Positions 47,110 to 58,470 of a DNA stretch of 64,000 bases are shown here, in pieces (position 1 is the first letter of the stretch; each line of letters begins with the position of its first letter). The DNA is from Craterostigma plantagineum (Eukaryota > Streptophyta > Magnoliopsida > Lamiales > Linderniaceae), in contig JAPQWV010001418.1 in the NCBI GenBank assembly GCA_027422505.1, positions 1-64,000 of the forward strand, read 5' to 3'. The notes beneath the pieces are model-generated. The model was given only the letters and a program-made list of their open reading frames with translations. It did no database searches and was not told where the DNA came from. Position numbers and translations under genes: made by a program.

Positions 47110-47849
47110 ATAGATGGACTTAAAAGGTCGGTCGACCTTGGTGGTATTACAATCAATTCTCTTATACGATTCTTAGCCTGCATGTGATGCCCGGGGCCAA
47201 AGAGGGCGGGGAGTGATAGCCGGTGCCATGAATGTGCACGGAAAATGAGCGGCTCATGGAAGGCTTCTAGGCGAAGGGTACACGAACGAACCGATCTGAC
47301 ACCCGAACGAGAGGGGATCCTGAGACTGACAATGTATGGGCGTGTCAGGCTAAGAATCGTATAAGAGAATTGATAGTACTACTCATATCACCAAGGTCGA
47401 CCTACCTTTTCGGGAGTTCATCTATAGAAACTCTGAAGTTAAGCGTGCTTGACTTGGAGAAATCTAGGGATGGTTTACGTATGTAGGTGCCTCGGCTGAT
47501 GGCGGTGACTCCACGGACTTTTGAGTGCGGGGCAGTACATGGGAACGCGACCTGTGGAGTATTTTAATCTATGGTTGTATTTTACTATTAGGGTTTCGAC
47601 CCAATACATAAACGTGTGTGTGTTGTAATATATTTTATTTACAGGTTTAGACTTTTGGGCTTCGGCCCAATACTTGAATATTATTTTGTAATAAAAGGTT
47701 TTTATTAAATGGGCTTTCCGCTGCTTACGCTGCGTAAAACCCGCCAAAATACGTATTTAAGAAGTAGGGTCGTTACAGGTGGTATCAGAGCACAACCTCT
47801 CGCAGTACGGTGTTGGTTCGGGGACGAACCAGGCGGAAGCTGGTGGGCA

Positions 47850-48160
47850 TGTGACGCCCGGGGCCAAAGAGGGCGGGGAGTGATCGCCGGTGCCATGAAT
47901 GTGCACGGACAATGAGCGGCTCCTGGCAGGCTTCTAGGCGAAGGGGTACACGAATGAACCGATCTAACACCCGAACGAGAGGGGATTCTGAGACTGGCAA
48001 TGTATGGGCGTGTCAATCTCATAATCCCCTCTCGTTCGGGTGTCAGATCGGTTCATTCGTGTACCCCTTCGCCTAGAAGCCTGCCAGGAGCCGCTCATTG
48101 TCCGTGCACATTCATGGCACCGGCGATCACTCCCCGCCCTCTTTGGCCCCGGGCGTCACA
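47850..48160. repeat. 311-bp near-perfect foldback with TG..CA ends
   Basis: Arms of about 146 bp starting TGTGACGCCCGGGGCCAAAG are almost identical in inverted orientation around a ~20-30 bp centre near 47995-48020. The right end abuts the target duplication. A partial third copy (47190-47346) lies in the loop of the inverted LTR pair. Confidence 0.9.
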
Positions 48161-49040
48161 AAAATTTCTTACCCAAATTTGAAGTACCAATATATGTATG
48201 TTTATAGTACCAGTGTATCGATGTTCGTGGTACCATACCGTGAGCTAGTGTGGTATCATACGTAGGTTACTTGTGCTGAGCACATGGTACCGAAAAAAGA
48301 TACCACAAGTAACCTACGTATGGTACCACACGATCTCACGTTATGGTACCACGAACATCTATACATTAGTACTACAACCATACGTATATTGGTACTTCAA
48401 GTTTTGGTAACGAATTTTTCGACGCCATCAGAATTTTTTTTTTTGTCGTGACGGTTACCATAGATATTGGTACTACAAGTAACCTACTCATGGTACCACA
48501 CTAGCTTACGATAAGGCACCACAAACACCTGTATATTGGTACTACAAATATATGTGTATTGATGCTATAATTTTAGGGTAGGAGTTGCGATAGTTAAGCA
48601 CATGGTACGGAAAAGATACTACAAGTAACCTACATATGGTACTACACTAGCCATGGAATGGTACCACGAACATCTATACATGTACTACAAACATACGTAT
48701 ATTGGTACTGCAAGTTCGGGTAAGGAAAAGAAAAGGGTGTGAGAATTAGTAGAAGGGCAAAATCGTCCATGGGCTCATGGAATGGTACCACGAACATCTA
48801 TGCATTGATACTACAAATATGCGTATATTGGTACTACAAGTTGGGTGAGGATGCGGAAATTAATAGAGGGGGCAAAATCGTCTATGAAGTACTACAAACA
48901 TACGTATATTGGTACTACAAAAATATAGGGGCAAAATCGTCCATAAGGAGTTATGTGTAAGATTGTTTTGATTTAGGGAGTTTATTAATAAAAGATATGG
49001 AATGAGGAGTTATGTGTAAGAAAATAGAGGTATGGGGATT

Positions 49041-50014
49041 TAATTGAAGTTGCCCCTGAAAACATCTTAAAAAGAGAATAAGTTGTAAAATGATTATTTT
49101 TTAAAATGGGGCAAATGAATCAAAGATAGGGCGAAGAAACGGGTATTTCACGGCCACAAGGTGTCTTCTTTTCAGTTTAATTATTGTAGTAGCTTGTCCG
49201 CCAAATCTTTGAAATATATCCTTCTTGGAATATATCATCTGAAAACGATATGAAGATATATACTAATATTTGGGCGTGGATGCATAGAAAGCACCGAAGA
49301 TACATATTCTCCTAATATTTACTCGCTCGAAGATAGCTAATATTCGTCCATATGCATACATGTACAAATCGCGACACCATTGGGATCGACAACAACGACG
49401 CATAATATGATTGGCTCAAACTACTTGTGTAAGTCTCAAATTCGTATATAGATCTCCGCCTATCATCAAACATGATATGTGAATTATATAAATAGTTTTG
49501 GTCTGATATTTCGTGGCCTGTACGATCTTCAATATGGCATATCAATTATTCTATTATATATAAAGCTGTGACTATCAATCACTCTTATGCCAAAGTGTAT
49601 CCTTCCTTGTATTTGATGCCAATGCAGATCGTAAAAGCCACGATATCCGAAGCACGATAAATAACGACTCTATTCCAATGCATATCATTCGTTTTGGTTG
49701 GGATACTATTATGGTTTTCAGAGTCCTGAAAAAAGTCTTGCATTGCATCCCAGTAAGTTATTACCAATCAATTTTACTATTTTTTTTTCTTACATATATA
49801 GAGCTTACTTGTTTATCTACACACACATATATAGTGGGATCGGGAAAACGATGACAGGCCGTGCATGATCAACAAAGTGATGGGCGCAGTTAGACTTGAT
49901 GATTGAATGACTTACTGCTGATGGAAAAACACAAGAATTCTGAAATAGAGAGGCTTCTGCGATAGGAAAACTTCCGCAAAGTTTAACGATTGAAAGTTCG
50001 TCTACTGTTTATCA
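49041..50014. other. Intergenic stretch without recognised gene
   Basis: AT-rich sequence between the foldback repeat and the hAT element. Short frames at 49312-49545 and 49585-49767 on minus show no family signature. Confidence 0.5.
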
Positions 50015-50022
50015 CTGGAATG

Positions 50023-52139
50023 CATTGTTGCAAAACTCGGGCTGGGCGGCCGAGTACTCGCCGCCTAGGCGCTAGGCGCCCGTTGCCGAGGCGATTTGTG
50101 CCTATTCGGGCCATATAGGCGGTTGAACCGACTACTCGGCGCCCAAGCCGAGTAATCGCCGAGTATCCCGAGTAATTAGCGATTACTCGTTATATTAAAA
50201 TATTATTAAAAAGTTGTTTATATTAAAATAAAAAGAAAATCCCAAAATCTAACCCTTCAATCGTCACTACCCATTACCCAACAAGCCAACACAGAAAAAA
50301 TCAGATCTTCGTCGCAGCCTCCCCTCATCGCTTGACCAAAATCTTTTGGACTTCGTGTGCTGCTCATACAATGAATCTCATGCTTGAAGCTATTGGGAAA
50401 CAGACAAGGTTCAAGAATGTTATTGATCAAGCGAAGAAATTGACGATTTTTCTATATGCACACCACAAAGTCTTGGCGATGATGAGAGCACATACAAAGA
50501 AGAAGGACATTGTGAGACTGGGGGTGACACGGATTGCTTCAGCGTTTCTTACCCTTCAAAGCCTGATGGAAAAAAAATCAGAGCTGAAGATGATGTTTGG
50601 AAGTTCTGAATGGGAGGAATGTAAATTTTCGAAGACCGTGAAAGGAAAGGAGGCTTATACAACTGTGATGAGTTTGGGATTTTGGAATGGTGTATCATCT
50701 TGTCTACAGGTGTTCACACCTTTAATCAAGGTCCTTCGCATTGCTGATTCTGATAGAAAACCATCAATGGGTTTTGTATATGGTGAGTTCATCCGCGCAA
50801 AGGAAGAGATCAAGGTTTCTCAAAATAATATTCCGAGCAATTATGAGTCGATTATTGAAGTTATTGATGCGAAAATGCAAGGAAGACTTGATAGTCCGCT
50901 TATTTGTTGAATCCTTATTATCATTATAAAGATCCTCTCATTCAATTCAAAAATGAAGTGTCGATTGGAGTTATTGATTGCATGGATGCTTTATTTCCGG
51001 GAGATGATGTTATGCAAAATACGATCTTGTTGGATGAGCTTCCTATCTACAAAGAGAAAAGCTCAATTTTTGGAAGGTCAAATGTAGCGTCTAGATGCCT
51101 CTCGAAGGACGATAGCTTTGATCCAGGTATATTCTTTTACATTATATTCATACAACTAATTGTAGTGATTATTTTATTTTGTTTATGTAGTGACTTGGTG
51201 GTCAACTTTTGGTTCGATAACTCCAAATCTTCGAAGTTTGGCCATGAGAATCCTCTCATTGACTACTAGTTCATCCGGTTGCGAAAGAAATTGGAGCGCC
51301 TTTGAAGGGGTTAGTGTATTTGTCACGAATGATGTTATATTATTTTTATTATTGTTCTTTTTTGAGAAAGATATTTGTCACGAATGATGTTATATTATTT
51401 AGTTTGTTAACTTGTTTCTTAGGTTCATACAAAGAAAAGGAATAGGCTTAGTGCAACTCTACTCAATAATCTTGTATTTATCCAATTTAATGCAAGATTA
51501 TTGAGTAGACAAAAAGAGAAAAAGATAGAAGCGATGTAGATGTTTTATGTTCATATGATGCTACTACCGCACAAGAATGGATTGTTGATGGAATTGAAGT
51601 TGACGATGATGTGATTGAGGAAGAGGAGGAAGAGGCGGATAAGGTCAGACATGCACAATATCGACCGATAAGAGAATTGTATGATGATGATTTCGAATCT
51701 GAGGATGAGGTAAACGAGGATAACTTGGAGGCATTTCACGAGGATGCAATATGTTGATGTCTTTTTTCTATGATGGACCAACTTGTTTTTGTTTTCAATT
51801 AATGTTTGTTGGTCCAGTGGGTCTTTTCTTTTGTTTCGGATGCTAAATTTTCAAACTAAACTGTATTTCGATGTTACTTTTGTTGGTCTTGTTTCGAGAT
51901 GTTGTGGGAATGCTTGGAATATTTCACGGTAATGTTGATCTTGTTTTGTGGGAAATGATGTGGAATCCTTACAAAATGTAGTGGGGATCAAGTATGTTAG
52001 AGTATTTTTTGCACTGAAAAAAAAAGACATATAAACAGACTAATTTCCGCCTAGAATCCGCCTAGGCCCCGCCTAGTCCGCCTAGGCGCTAGGCCCCCCT
52101 CGGGCGCCCGACTAGCGCCTAGCGAGTTTTGCAACATTG
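50023..52139 (+). mobile_element. hAT transposon with broken transposase
   Basis: The 8-bp duplication CTGGAATG lies at 50015-50022 and 52140-52147. The 17-bp inverted ends are CATTGTTGCAAAACTCG and, on the other strand, CAATGTTGCAAAACTCG. Both ends carry dense CGCCTAGGCG/GGCGCTAGGCG motifs, the usual subterminal transposase sites of hAT elements. The gene inside lacks its N-terminal BED part and has frameshifts, so the element is non-autonomous. Confidence 0.92.
50332..51757 (+). pseudogene. hAT transposase, N-terminally deleted and frameshifted
   Basis: The first frame (50332-50910) starts within the catalytic region: FWTSCAAHTMNLMLEAIGK, VLAMMRAHTKKKDIVRLGVT, RIASAFLTLQSL. A lesion near 50900 shifts the frame to LLNPYYHYKDP and later TWWSTFGSITPNLRSLAMRI, SGCERNWSAFEGVHTKKRNR, the hAT dimerisation domain. 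The last part is interrupted by a ~130-bp stretch that may be an intron (51307-51421). An acidic tail (EEEEEEADK) continues past a stop at 51537-51539 in a neighbouring frame to about 51757. The BED finger is absent. Confidence 0.9.
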
Positions 52140-52147
52140 CTGGAATG

Positions 52148-52398
52148 GCATTTTGATCGGTGAGATATTGTTTATTTCAGATTTTTATGAACTGAGATTA
52201 ATTTTTGTGATGTTCACCGAAACATTAGTTTCTGCAAACCCCCTACGCGTGCCCTCGACGAGTCGTATCGAAGCATTCTACTGTTTATCCCAGAAGGTTG
52301 CGCTTTCTTTTTTTCACGACGGATGGCGAGGAAATCCCTTATTCATAGAGATATGAGGCTAAGCAATATACTAATACTGACATACGATTTCTGCCCCA

Positions 52399-52433
<35 letters not shown>

Positions 52434-53255
52434 CTAGTCTTTTGCACATTATTCATAATTAGAAATGTCAATGTTGGGAAGGGATGTAACCCCACGCGGT
52501 AAAATAAAACTACCAAAGTAAGAAACACATCATAATTTTAGGTGGAAACCCTCTGGCTTTTCTTTTTTTTTTTTTTTAAAAGAGGATTTCATTTCAAAAA
52601 CCAAATGGAGAAAATGTACAATAGAGCAACAATCAATATTTTACATTGATTAGGTGGAAAGCCTCCGTTATATTGAAGAATATTATTGTTCGACTCTTAT
52701 GTTTAAGTTACATTTGACTTAATTAATTAATGTCACGAATAATTTATCACAACTCTTTCATGAGATTTTGTAAGTTTCGACAAAGTTTTGTATAATCTCA
52801 TGCCGTACACGCTTTCGTTGATATTTTGTAATGCTATAACCTTTTCAACATACAAAGTTAATTGTATAATTTCATGGGAAGCTATATAGCACGTAAACTA
52901 AAAGATCAAGCGGTAATTAGAGCAGAATATAATTAACTGATTATAATATGATATATATTTTTTCCTTTTGCTAAGAGATCATTTAAAGCATATTAGATTA
53001 CAATTTTTTTAAGTGGCTTTAAAATGATATTTATTTTTGGCATACAGTCAAGTACAGTGATGACATGGACATCTCATGTAATCCTGAGGTTGAACGATTG
53101 TAATAAACCTTGATAAAAAAAAAAAAGTAAAATTGCAAATTCACTTTGCCATGAAATGTAAAGATTATAAATTACATTTGTTTATTACAAAAATAAAAGC
53201 TATCATTGTGTCAATCTCTAACTCATTCATTTGCGCTATCGTCATAAACTCGTCG

Positions 53256-53294
<39 letters not shown>

Positions 53295-53316
53295 AGAATG
53301 AGTCCATAGCAAGAAC
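52148..53316. other. AT-rich intergenic with two (AT)n tracts
   Basis: (AT)n microsatellites lie at about 52402-52428 and 53260-53292. No coding potential or RNA gene is recognised. The sequence right of the hAT element continues the sequence left of it. Confidence 0.6.
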
Positions 53317-53324
53317 ATCACAAG

Positions 53325-53862
53325 TAGAGCTGTCAAATTGGCGGGGCGGGCCGGGCCGGCCCGCCGCCCGCCAAAGCCCGCCGTCCGGCGGGGCGGGGAG
53401 GGGCCGGCCGGCCCGCCGTTTGGCGGGCCCTAAAAATAGGAGCCCGCCCCGCCCCGCGGCGGGCCAGGGCCGCCCATTTAAAAAAATAATTAGTATTATT
53501 TAATCTAATTTAAAACTTTTAATTTATTAATAATTTATTATTAATTGTTGAATTTATTAAAAAAATTAGATAGAAATATGCAATTAATTATTTTTTAATT
53601 AATAAACATGATATTAATTAGATGATTTATTAATTAAATATCTAATTAACTTAATATTTATTATAGATTTAGTATATATTATATAATATATATAATACCT
53701 TAAATTGGCGGGCCGGCCCGCGGGCTAGCCCGCCCCGCCAAAGCCCGCGGCCCGCGCGGGCTGGCCCGCCCTTCAGCGGGCCTAAAAAATTGCAGCCGCC
53801 CCGCCCTTTTGGCGGGGCGGGGCGGGCCGGCCCGCGGGCCGCGGGCCGGATTGACAGTACTA
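53325..53862. mobile_element. hAT-like MITE with GGCGGG-rich ends
   Basis: ATCACAAG lies at 53317-53324 and 53863-53870. Ends TAGAGCTGTCAAATTGGC and the complement of TAGTACTGTCAATCCGGC are inverted repeats. About 140 bp at each side consist of GGCGGGGC/GGCCGGCCCGCC motifs around an AT-rich core of ~230 bp. It lies only ~77 bp upstream of the start codon of the YUCCA-like pseudogene. Confidence 0.92.
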
Positions 53863-53939
53863 ATCACAAGACACAGGAGACAAAACTAAAAAAAAAAAAA
53901 GGAACTAAAAAAATACTCATACAAAAATTAATAACATTG

Positions 53940-55412
53940 ATGGCGCAAGAAACAACAGTCTTGATAGTTGGTGCTGGCCCCGCTGGTCTTGCAACCTCGG
54001 CATGCCTAAAAACCTCAAAGGCATCGCAAACATTGTGTTAGAAAGAGAAGATTGTTGCACTTCTATGTGGAAGAAGAGAACGTACGACAAATTGAAGCTT
54101 CACTTAGCCAAACAATTCTGCGAATTGCCTCACATGTCTTTTCCCGAAGATGCGCCAACATTTGTACCAAAACTAGGGTTTGTTCGTTACTTAGATAGTT
54201 TACGTTTAACGTTGATCCAATGTACAACCGTTCAGTTGAATGCGCTTCTTTCGATCATGAGAACGAAAAGTGGCTTGTCGAGGCAGACAACATAGTAAGT
54301 GGCAAGAAGGAATTGTACATATCTCAGTTTATCGTTGTGTGGCAACAGGCGAAAATAGGGAGTGATTTCGAAAATCCAGGTTTGGATTCTTTTAATGGGA
54401 TAATGATGCATTCGGTCAGTTACGAAAATGGCTAGAGATTCAAAGGTAAGAATGTTTTGGTGGTGGGAAGTGGCAATTCGGGCATGAAAATTGCGTACGA
54501 CCTTTCGAATTGTGGCGCTAAAACTTCAATCGTCGTTCGCAGCCCGGTATATATACATGTATGCATATATTTGTGTGGTTGATAATTATTACTTTATGTC
54601 TGACCTAATTAATTGTTTTTTCGTAGGTTCATTTACTGACGAAGGAGATGGTGCTGCTCAGAATGGCGCTTCTGCAGCGCAAGAGCGTCGCAGTGGTAGA
54701 TTACGTACGTTGATACTATTTTTGAGCAAATTAATTCATGGAAATCAAGAAAAATATGGTATTCGACGCCCGAGCAAAGGACCGTTCTCGATCAAGCTAG
54801 CGACTGGGCGATCTCCAGTCATCGATGTTGGGACAATCGACAAGATAAAGCGCGGCGAAATCGAGGTAATGTTGTGGGCATTCAATAATATATAGCATTT
54901 TATGGATCGCATGTAGATTATACTACATGCTCAGGTGGGCTAAAATGCGTTAATCATTGTGAATATATATACAGGTTTGTCCAGCGGTTGAGAGAGTTGA
55001 TGATGGCGCGATTCTCTTCTCAATTGGCCATACAAAGCGCTACGACGCCATAGTTTTCGCGACTGGGTTCATGAGCACCGTGACAAGGTGGCTAAATGTT
55101 TATTTTTTGTAGCAACTCAAAAGTTACTAAAATATATTCACAATATATCTAAACAAATAACGCATAGATATTATGTAGGACGGCGAGAGCCTTTTTAGCG
55201 AACAAGGAATGCCGAGGAAGAAGGCTCCTAATCACTGGAAAGACGAGAATGGTTTGTACTGCGCTGGGTTCGGAAGGGCGGGACTATCCGGGATATCGAA
55301 ATATGCGAAGGCGATTGCGCAAGATATTTATGAGATTTTAGATCAATTTCAACAAGCTTGTGTGAAGGAAGAGAATAGAGGATTTATTAGATTGATTTTG
55401 TTTGTTTTGTGA
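53940..55412 (+). pseudogene. YUCCA10/11-like flavin monooxygenase pseudogene
   Basis: The gene keeps four exons (about 53940-54548, 54627-54865, 54976-55099, 55180-55412). Motifs in order: FAD-binding [57 protein letters not shown]-binding [41 protein letters not shown] and PNHWKDENGLYCAGF. YUCCA enzymes convert indole-3-pyruvate to auxin. Lesions: a shift near 54003, another near 54200, a 2-base insertion near 54340 that breaks the VVATG-type motif, an in-frame TAG at 54433-54435, and a shift near 54705. Five lesions make a pseudogene certain even if one or two were errors. Confidence 0.92.
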
Positions 55413-56089
55413 AAGTAGGGATGGATTTGATTTGTTGAGATTAGGGTTTTTAATAAGAAAAGTTCATTTCTAGGGGTGCTCTTATACCTAATATAACAAT
55501 TTTCACCCGATTTGTATTTTAATTGGCTCATGGGTAGGTGAATAATATCACAAGTTCACCCTTAAACAGAAGTTCTCTATTATATACTACTTCACTACCA
55601 ATGATTCTTCTTCATATGTCGGAACTATCAAGGTAAGGGATGGTTTTGTTTGGGATAATTTGCGACATCGATATGCCATTTAGATCATCGAAAATAAGGG
55701 ATGGATATGTGTTATTGTTATGAAGGAATAAAACGTGACGACTAATATGTCCAATTATTGACAATAATATAGAAGATCAATCATGGTACGAAGATGTTCA
55801 GGGTATGCATATTACGAGAAAAAGACACACATGCAGGGTACCCTATGGTACGATACTATAATATATATAGCAACTAAAAATTGGTAGGATGCCATTAATA
55901 ATCTCGTCTCTCTTCGTTATCCCATAGTATACTTTTTTGATTCGATAATTCAATTGAGCATACATTATTTATTCGGGCAAATTCCCTTTCGGTACTCGTT
56001 GAAGTTTGAAAAATTTATGTTCAATATCTTCGAATTATTTCTTGTTCAGTACTCATTGTTAAAAGTTGTGTTTTTAATACTTCAAAACA
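55413..56089. other. Intergenic, no recognised gene
   Basis: AT-rich downstream flank of the YUCCA-like pseudogene. No family signature was seen. The right end runs into the foldback repeat. Confidence 0.5.
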
Positions 56090-56830
56090 GCGACGGGACG
56101 AAAATACGCCTTTTTCACCATAAAATTGGACATTATACCAAATGTTGTCATTATTATAGAAACTTTTGCCACTGATATACCAACAAATAACGTAATTTAA
56201 ATTTATAGAATAAAGTTAGACATTATACCAACTGTTGTCGCGTTATATCAACAGACCAGCCGTTGTCGTTATTATACCTACAAACTGAACATTATATATA
56301 GCAATTAGTATAATATCCAATTCTGTTGGTATAATAAACGACGATTGGTATAATGTCAATTTGTTGGTATAGAATTATTATATAATATTTGTTGGTATAA
56401 TAGTAATACCAGTTGGTATGATCCCCAGGTTTGTTGGTATAAAGTTGCAATAACGTTATTTGTTGGTTTAATAGTGTCAACAATTTGGTATAACAGCGAC
56501 ACAGTGAGTAACTGAGTATAATGTCAAGTTTTGTTGATATAACTTTCGTTCGTTGGCCTATTTTATGTAAGCTAATTATAATAACGTTATTTATTGGTAT
56601 AATACTCTCGTGTCTGATTTGGTATAATAACGGAATCAGTGGGTATAGTTTTTAGAATTTCTGGTATAATAATTTATAACGAGTTTTGTTGGTATAATTC
56701 ATGCGATAATATGTCAACTTTTTTTAACATGTAAAACATGGTTATTTTCGTCTTTTCAAAATCCAAAAGGCACTGAACATGTAAAGCAAGGTTATTTTCG
56801 TTTTTTCAACGTCGAAAAGGTACTAAACGA
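56090..56830. repeat. TTGGTATAAT-type foldback, two arms (family 1)
   Basis: The left arm (about 56090-56290) reads ATTATACCAAC-type motifs and the right arm (about 56300-56700) the complement TTGGTATAAT, centred near 56295. Both arms repeat GACATTATACC/GGTATAATGTC and AACGTTATT units. Outer parts carry GACGAAAATA on the left and GGTTATTTTCGTC on the right, twice. It is related to 45470-46110, which has only one arm. Confidence 0.75.
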
Positions 56831-57071
56831 GAAGGAACCCGAATTCCCTTTGGGAACCTAGATTACCGAACGGTCATTCTCCACCCCGAACCAATTCATC
56901 ATAAACGATAAATTAGTAGGGATGGTACTAAGAACGAGAATTTGATAGGGGGTGGTACGTCCAATACCACTCTGAACCCGCCCATTGCCACCCCTAATTA
57001 AACTAGTTATAATGATTTTATAGTAGGTTCATCGTTAACAAGTTAACTATTCAAGTCTGTTAATAGCCAAT

Positions 57072-57284
57072 GAGGCTTGGCTCTAGTGGTCAAGTTGTGG
57101 AACTCAAAGTCTTTGGAGGGTCAGATCACGGGTTCGAACCTCCCTGGCTACCAAATGCTTGAGTCGAGCATGTCACACATGGGCTTGTCCTAGTGTGGGG
57201 TACCTGGTTTGCAGGCGAGCACGTCAGCCCTCGGATTTACCTGGCCCGCACGGTTCCCCGGGTTTCCCCAAAAAAAAAAAAACT
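57072..57284 (+). mobile_element. tRNA-derived SINE
   Basis: A pol III A box (TTGGCTCTAGTGGTCAAG, about 57077) and B box (GGGTTCGAACCTCCC, about 57131) stand ~50 bp apart, followed by a non-tRNA body and a poly(A) run at about 57270-57282. This is the standard plant SINE layout. A target duplication could not be fixed (AACTATT occurs on both sides but not adjacent on the left). Confidence 0.85.
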
Positions 57285-57764
57285 ATTAGTATATGTCTGG
57301 TTAGTAATATGTCCCCCTTGTTAGGAGTGTATATGAATTTTAGGTAACAATAAAATTATGCATTGAACAATGTTGTTCCGTGGCAGTATATGGTTTGTTC
57401 GTAGTATGTCAGCCCTATCACGGATTCACGGATTTATATTCTTTTATAAAACAAAGTAATTGAACTTATCTATCGAATAATGTTGTTGTTTATAGCATAT
57501 GCTGACTCTTGAAAAAAAAGTTGCGTTTTCTAGCCTCAATTCCTCGACAATGAAGCGACAGCCATACTCCTTTTATAGTAACGAGGAAATAACTTTAGCA
57601 CGAGTAGAATTCCGTATCCTACATATAAATAAGCCCATAATCTTCCTTAACTACAAGAAAGATTATTAAAGTAACAAACACATACACATACGGAGACGAC
57701 ACGAAGTACCACCATATGTGCTCCGATATTAAACATTCTGATAGCGAGATTTTTCTTTGCTAAT
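57285..57764. other. Upstream region of the Gnk2-type ORF
   Basis: AT-rich sequence; the last ~100 bp are open in the frame of the following ORF and include hydrophobic codons (ILNILIARFFFAN) but no ATG. No other element is recognised. Confidence 0.4.
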
Positions 57765-58091
57765 ATGATCGTCTTGGAAGACAATTGCAACCAAAATACA
57801 TGGGGAGACGATGACATCTTCGGAGAGTTAGTATCTGAAACTCTAGATGAGATTGTTTTCAATGTTCCTGCCGACGTGGACTACATTGATTACTCGAGGG
57901 CATATTCCGGAAACGATGAAGTTTTTGGATACGGAACATGCAGCGAAGCAATCTTAATGTACGAGTGTTTCGACTGCATGACAACATGTCGTGCAGTGTT
58001 GACGACGAGGTGTCCCCAATCCAAGGGTGGAATGGTTAGAATGGTGGATTGCACAATCACGTATGAGGACTACGACTTGTACCCAGACTGA
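57765..58091 (+). CDS. Gnk2 (DUF26, stress-antifung) single-domain protein
   Basis: The 108-residue frame contains DNCNQN at the start, then VFGYGTCSEAILMYECFDCMTTC, which fits the C-x8-C-x2-C signature exactly, followed by RCPQSKGGMVRMVDCTITYE with the last conserved cysteines. Gnk2 domains occur in secreted antifungal proteins such as ginkbilobin and in cysteine-rich receptor-like kinases; the fold is disulphide-stabilised and extracellular. The length equals one domain. The odd point is the missing signal peptide: the frame is open upstream of the ATG and encodes a short hydrophobic run, so the original start may have been lost or lie in an upstream exon. The domain call is good; whether it is expressed is open. 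Confidence 0.75.
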   Translation: MIVLEDNCNQNTWGDDDIFGELVSETLDEIVFNVPADVDYIDYSRAYSGNDEVFGYGTCSEAILMYECFDCMTTCRAVLTTRCPQSKGGMVRMVDCTITYEDYDLYPD

Positions 58092-58470
58092 GAAATTAAT
58101 TTTTCCTTCGGAATAACATACCTAATCGTGCATGATCAATAGATAAAAATATGATGTTGAACCGCTCTATTTTCGTGGTATGGAAAATAAAATATTATGT
58201 TGAAAAAATAAATGTAAGCTGCTTTTTGTTTTCTTCTGTAAAGATTGTATACATTGTTGCGTACGCGAGTAAAAGAATCATTAAGTTTGGGTGTCACTAA
58301 TAAAAGAACTGTAACGGGTGACGGTTGTTATGGGTTGTGTACGACGCTTTCTCGACGATGCCTATACTATGTACTGTACTACAATATGGGTGATGGGTGT
58401 TTTGTTGTCTTGAAATTTTTTTTTTTATATTTTTTATTTCTCGTTTCTGTATCTCAATAGTACTGTAATA
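58092..58470. other. Downstream region of the Gnk2-type ORF
   Basis: AT-rich flank with AATAAA near 58186-58191, a possible polyadenylation signal. No gene is recognised. Confidence 0.5.

Larger units (their letters stand above)
46885..48160. mobile_element. Cassandra-like TRIM with inverted 5S rRNA-like LTRs, rearranged
   Basis: Flanked by AAAAT (46880-46884 and 48161-48165); the matching point in the opposite foldback arm is empty. An LTR-like block on minus (46885-47151, TGTAATACCACC..GACGTTACA) holds a 5S rRNA-like segment; a plus block (about 47368-47775) holds a second, ends GTCGTTACA and is followed by a tRNA-Met primer-binding site TGGTATCAGAGC (about 47778-47789). Between the two blocks is a partial TGTGATGCCCGGGGCC sequence, and to the right a complete 311-bp foldback made of the same sequence. 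LTRs with 5S RNA and this primer site define Cassandra elements; the head-to-head arrangement is not standard. Confidence 0.8.
46170..49040. repeat. Foldback repeat with arms of TAGTACCAATATACGTATG motifs (family 2)
   Basis: The left arm (46170-46860) and right arm (48165-49040) are imperfect reverse complements of each other. Each arm holds many copies of GTAGTACCAATATACGTATG, GATGTTCGTGGTACC and ACTTGTAGTACCTTTTCCG-type units. Outer ends share ACACATAACTCCTTA and GGACGATTTT on opposite strands. A TRIM element (46885-48160) is nested in it. Edges are approximate; no target duplication was established. Confidence 0.75.

Noticed and set aside
47040..47480. 5S rRNA genes
   Set aside because: Only the internal promoter two-thirds are similar, both copies sit inside LTR-like sequence, and one lacks its C box; a Cassandra-like origin fits better.
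46310..48960. Regular short repeats considered as a CRISPR-like array
   Set aside because: Motif spacing and sequence vary, there are no constant repeats with unique equal-length spacers, and the DNA is plant nuclear.
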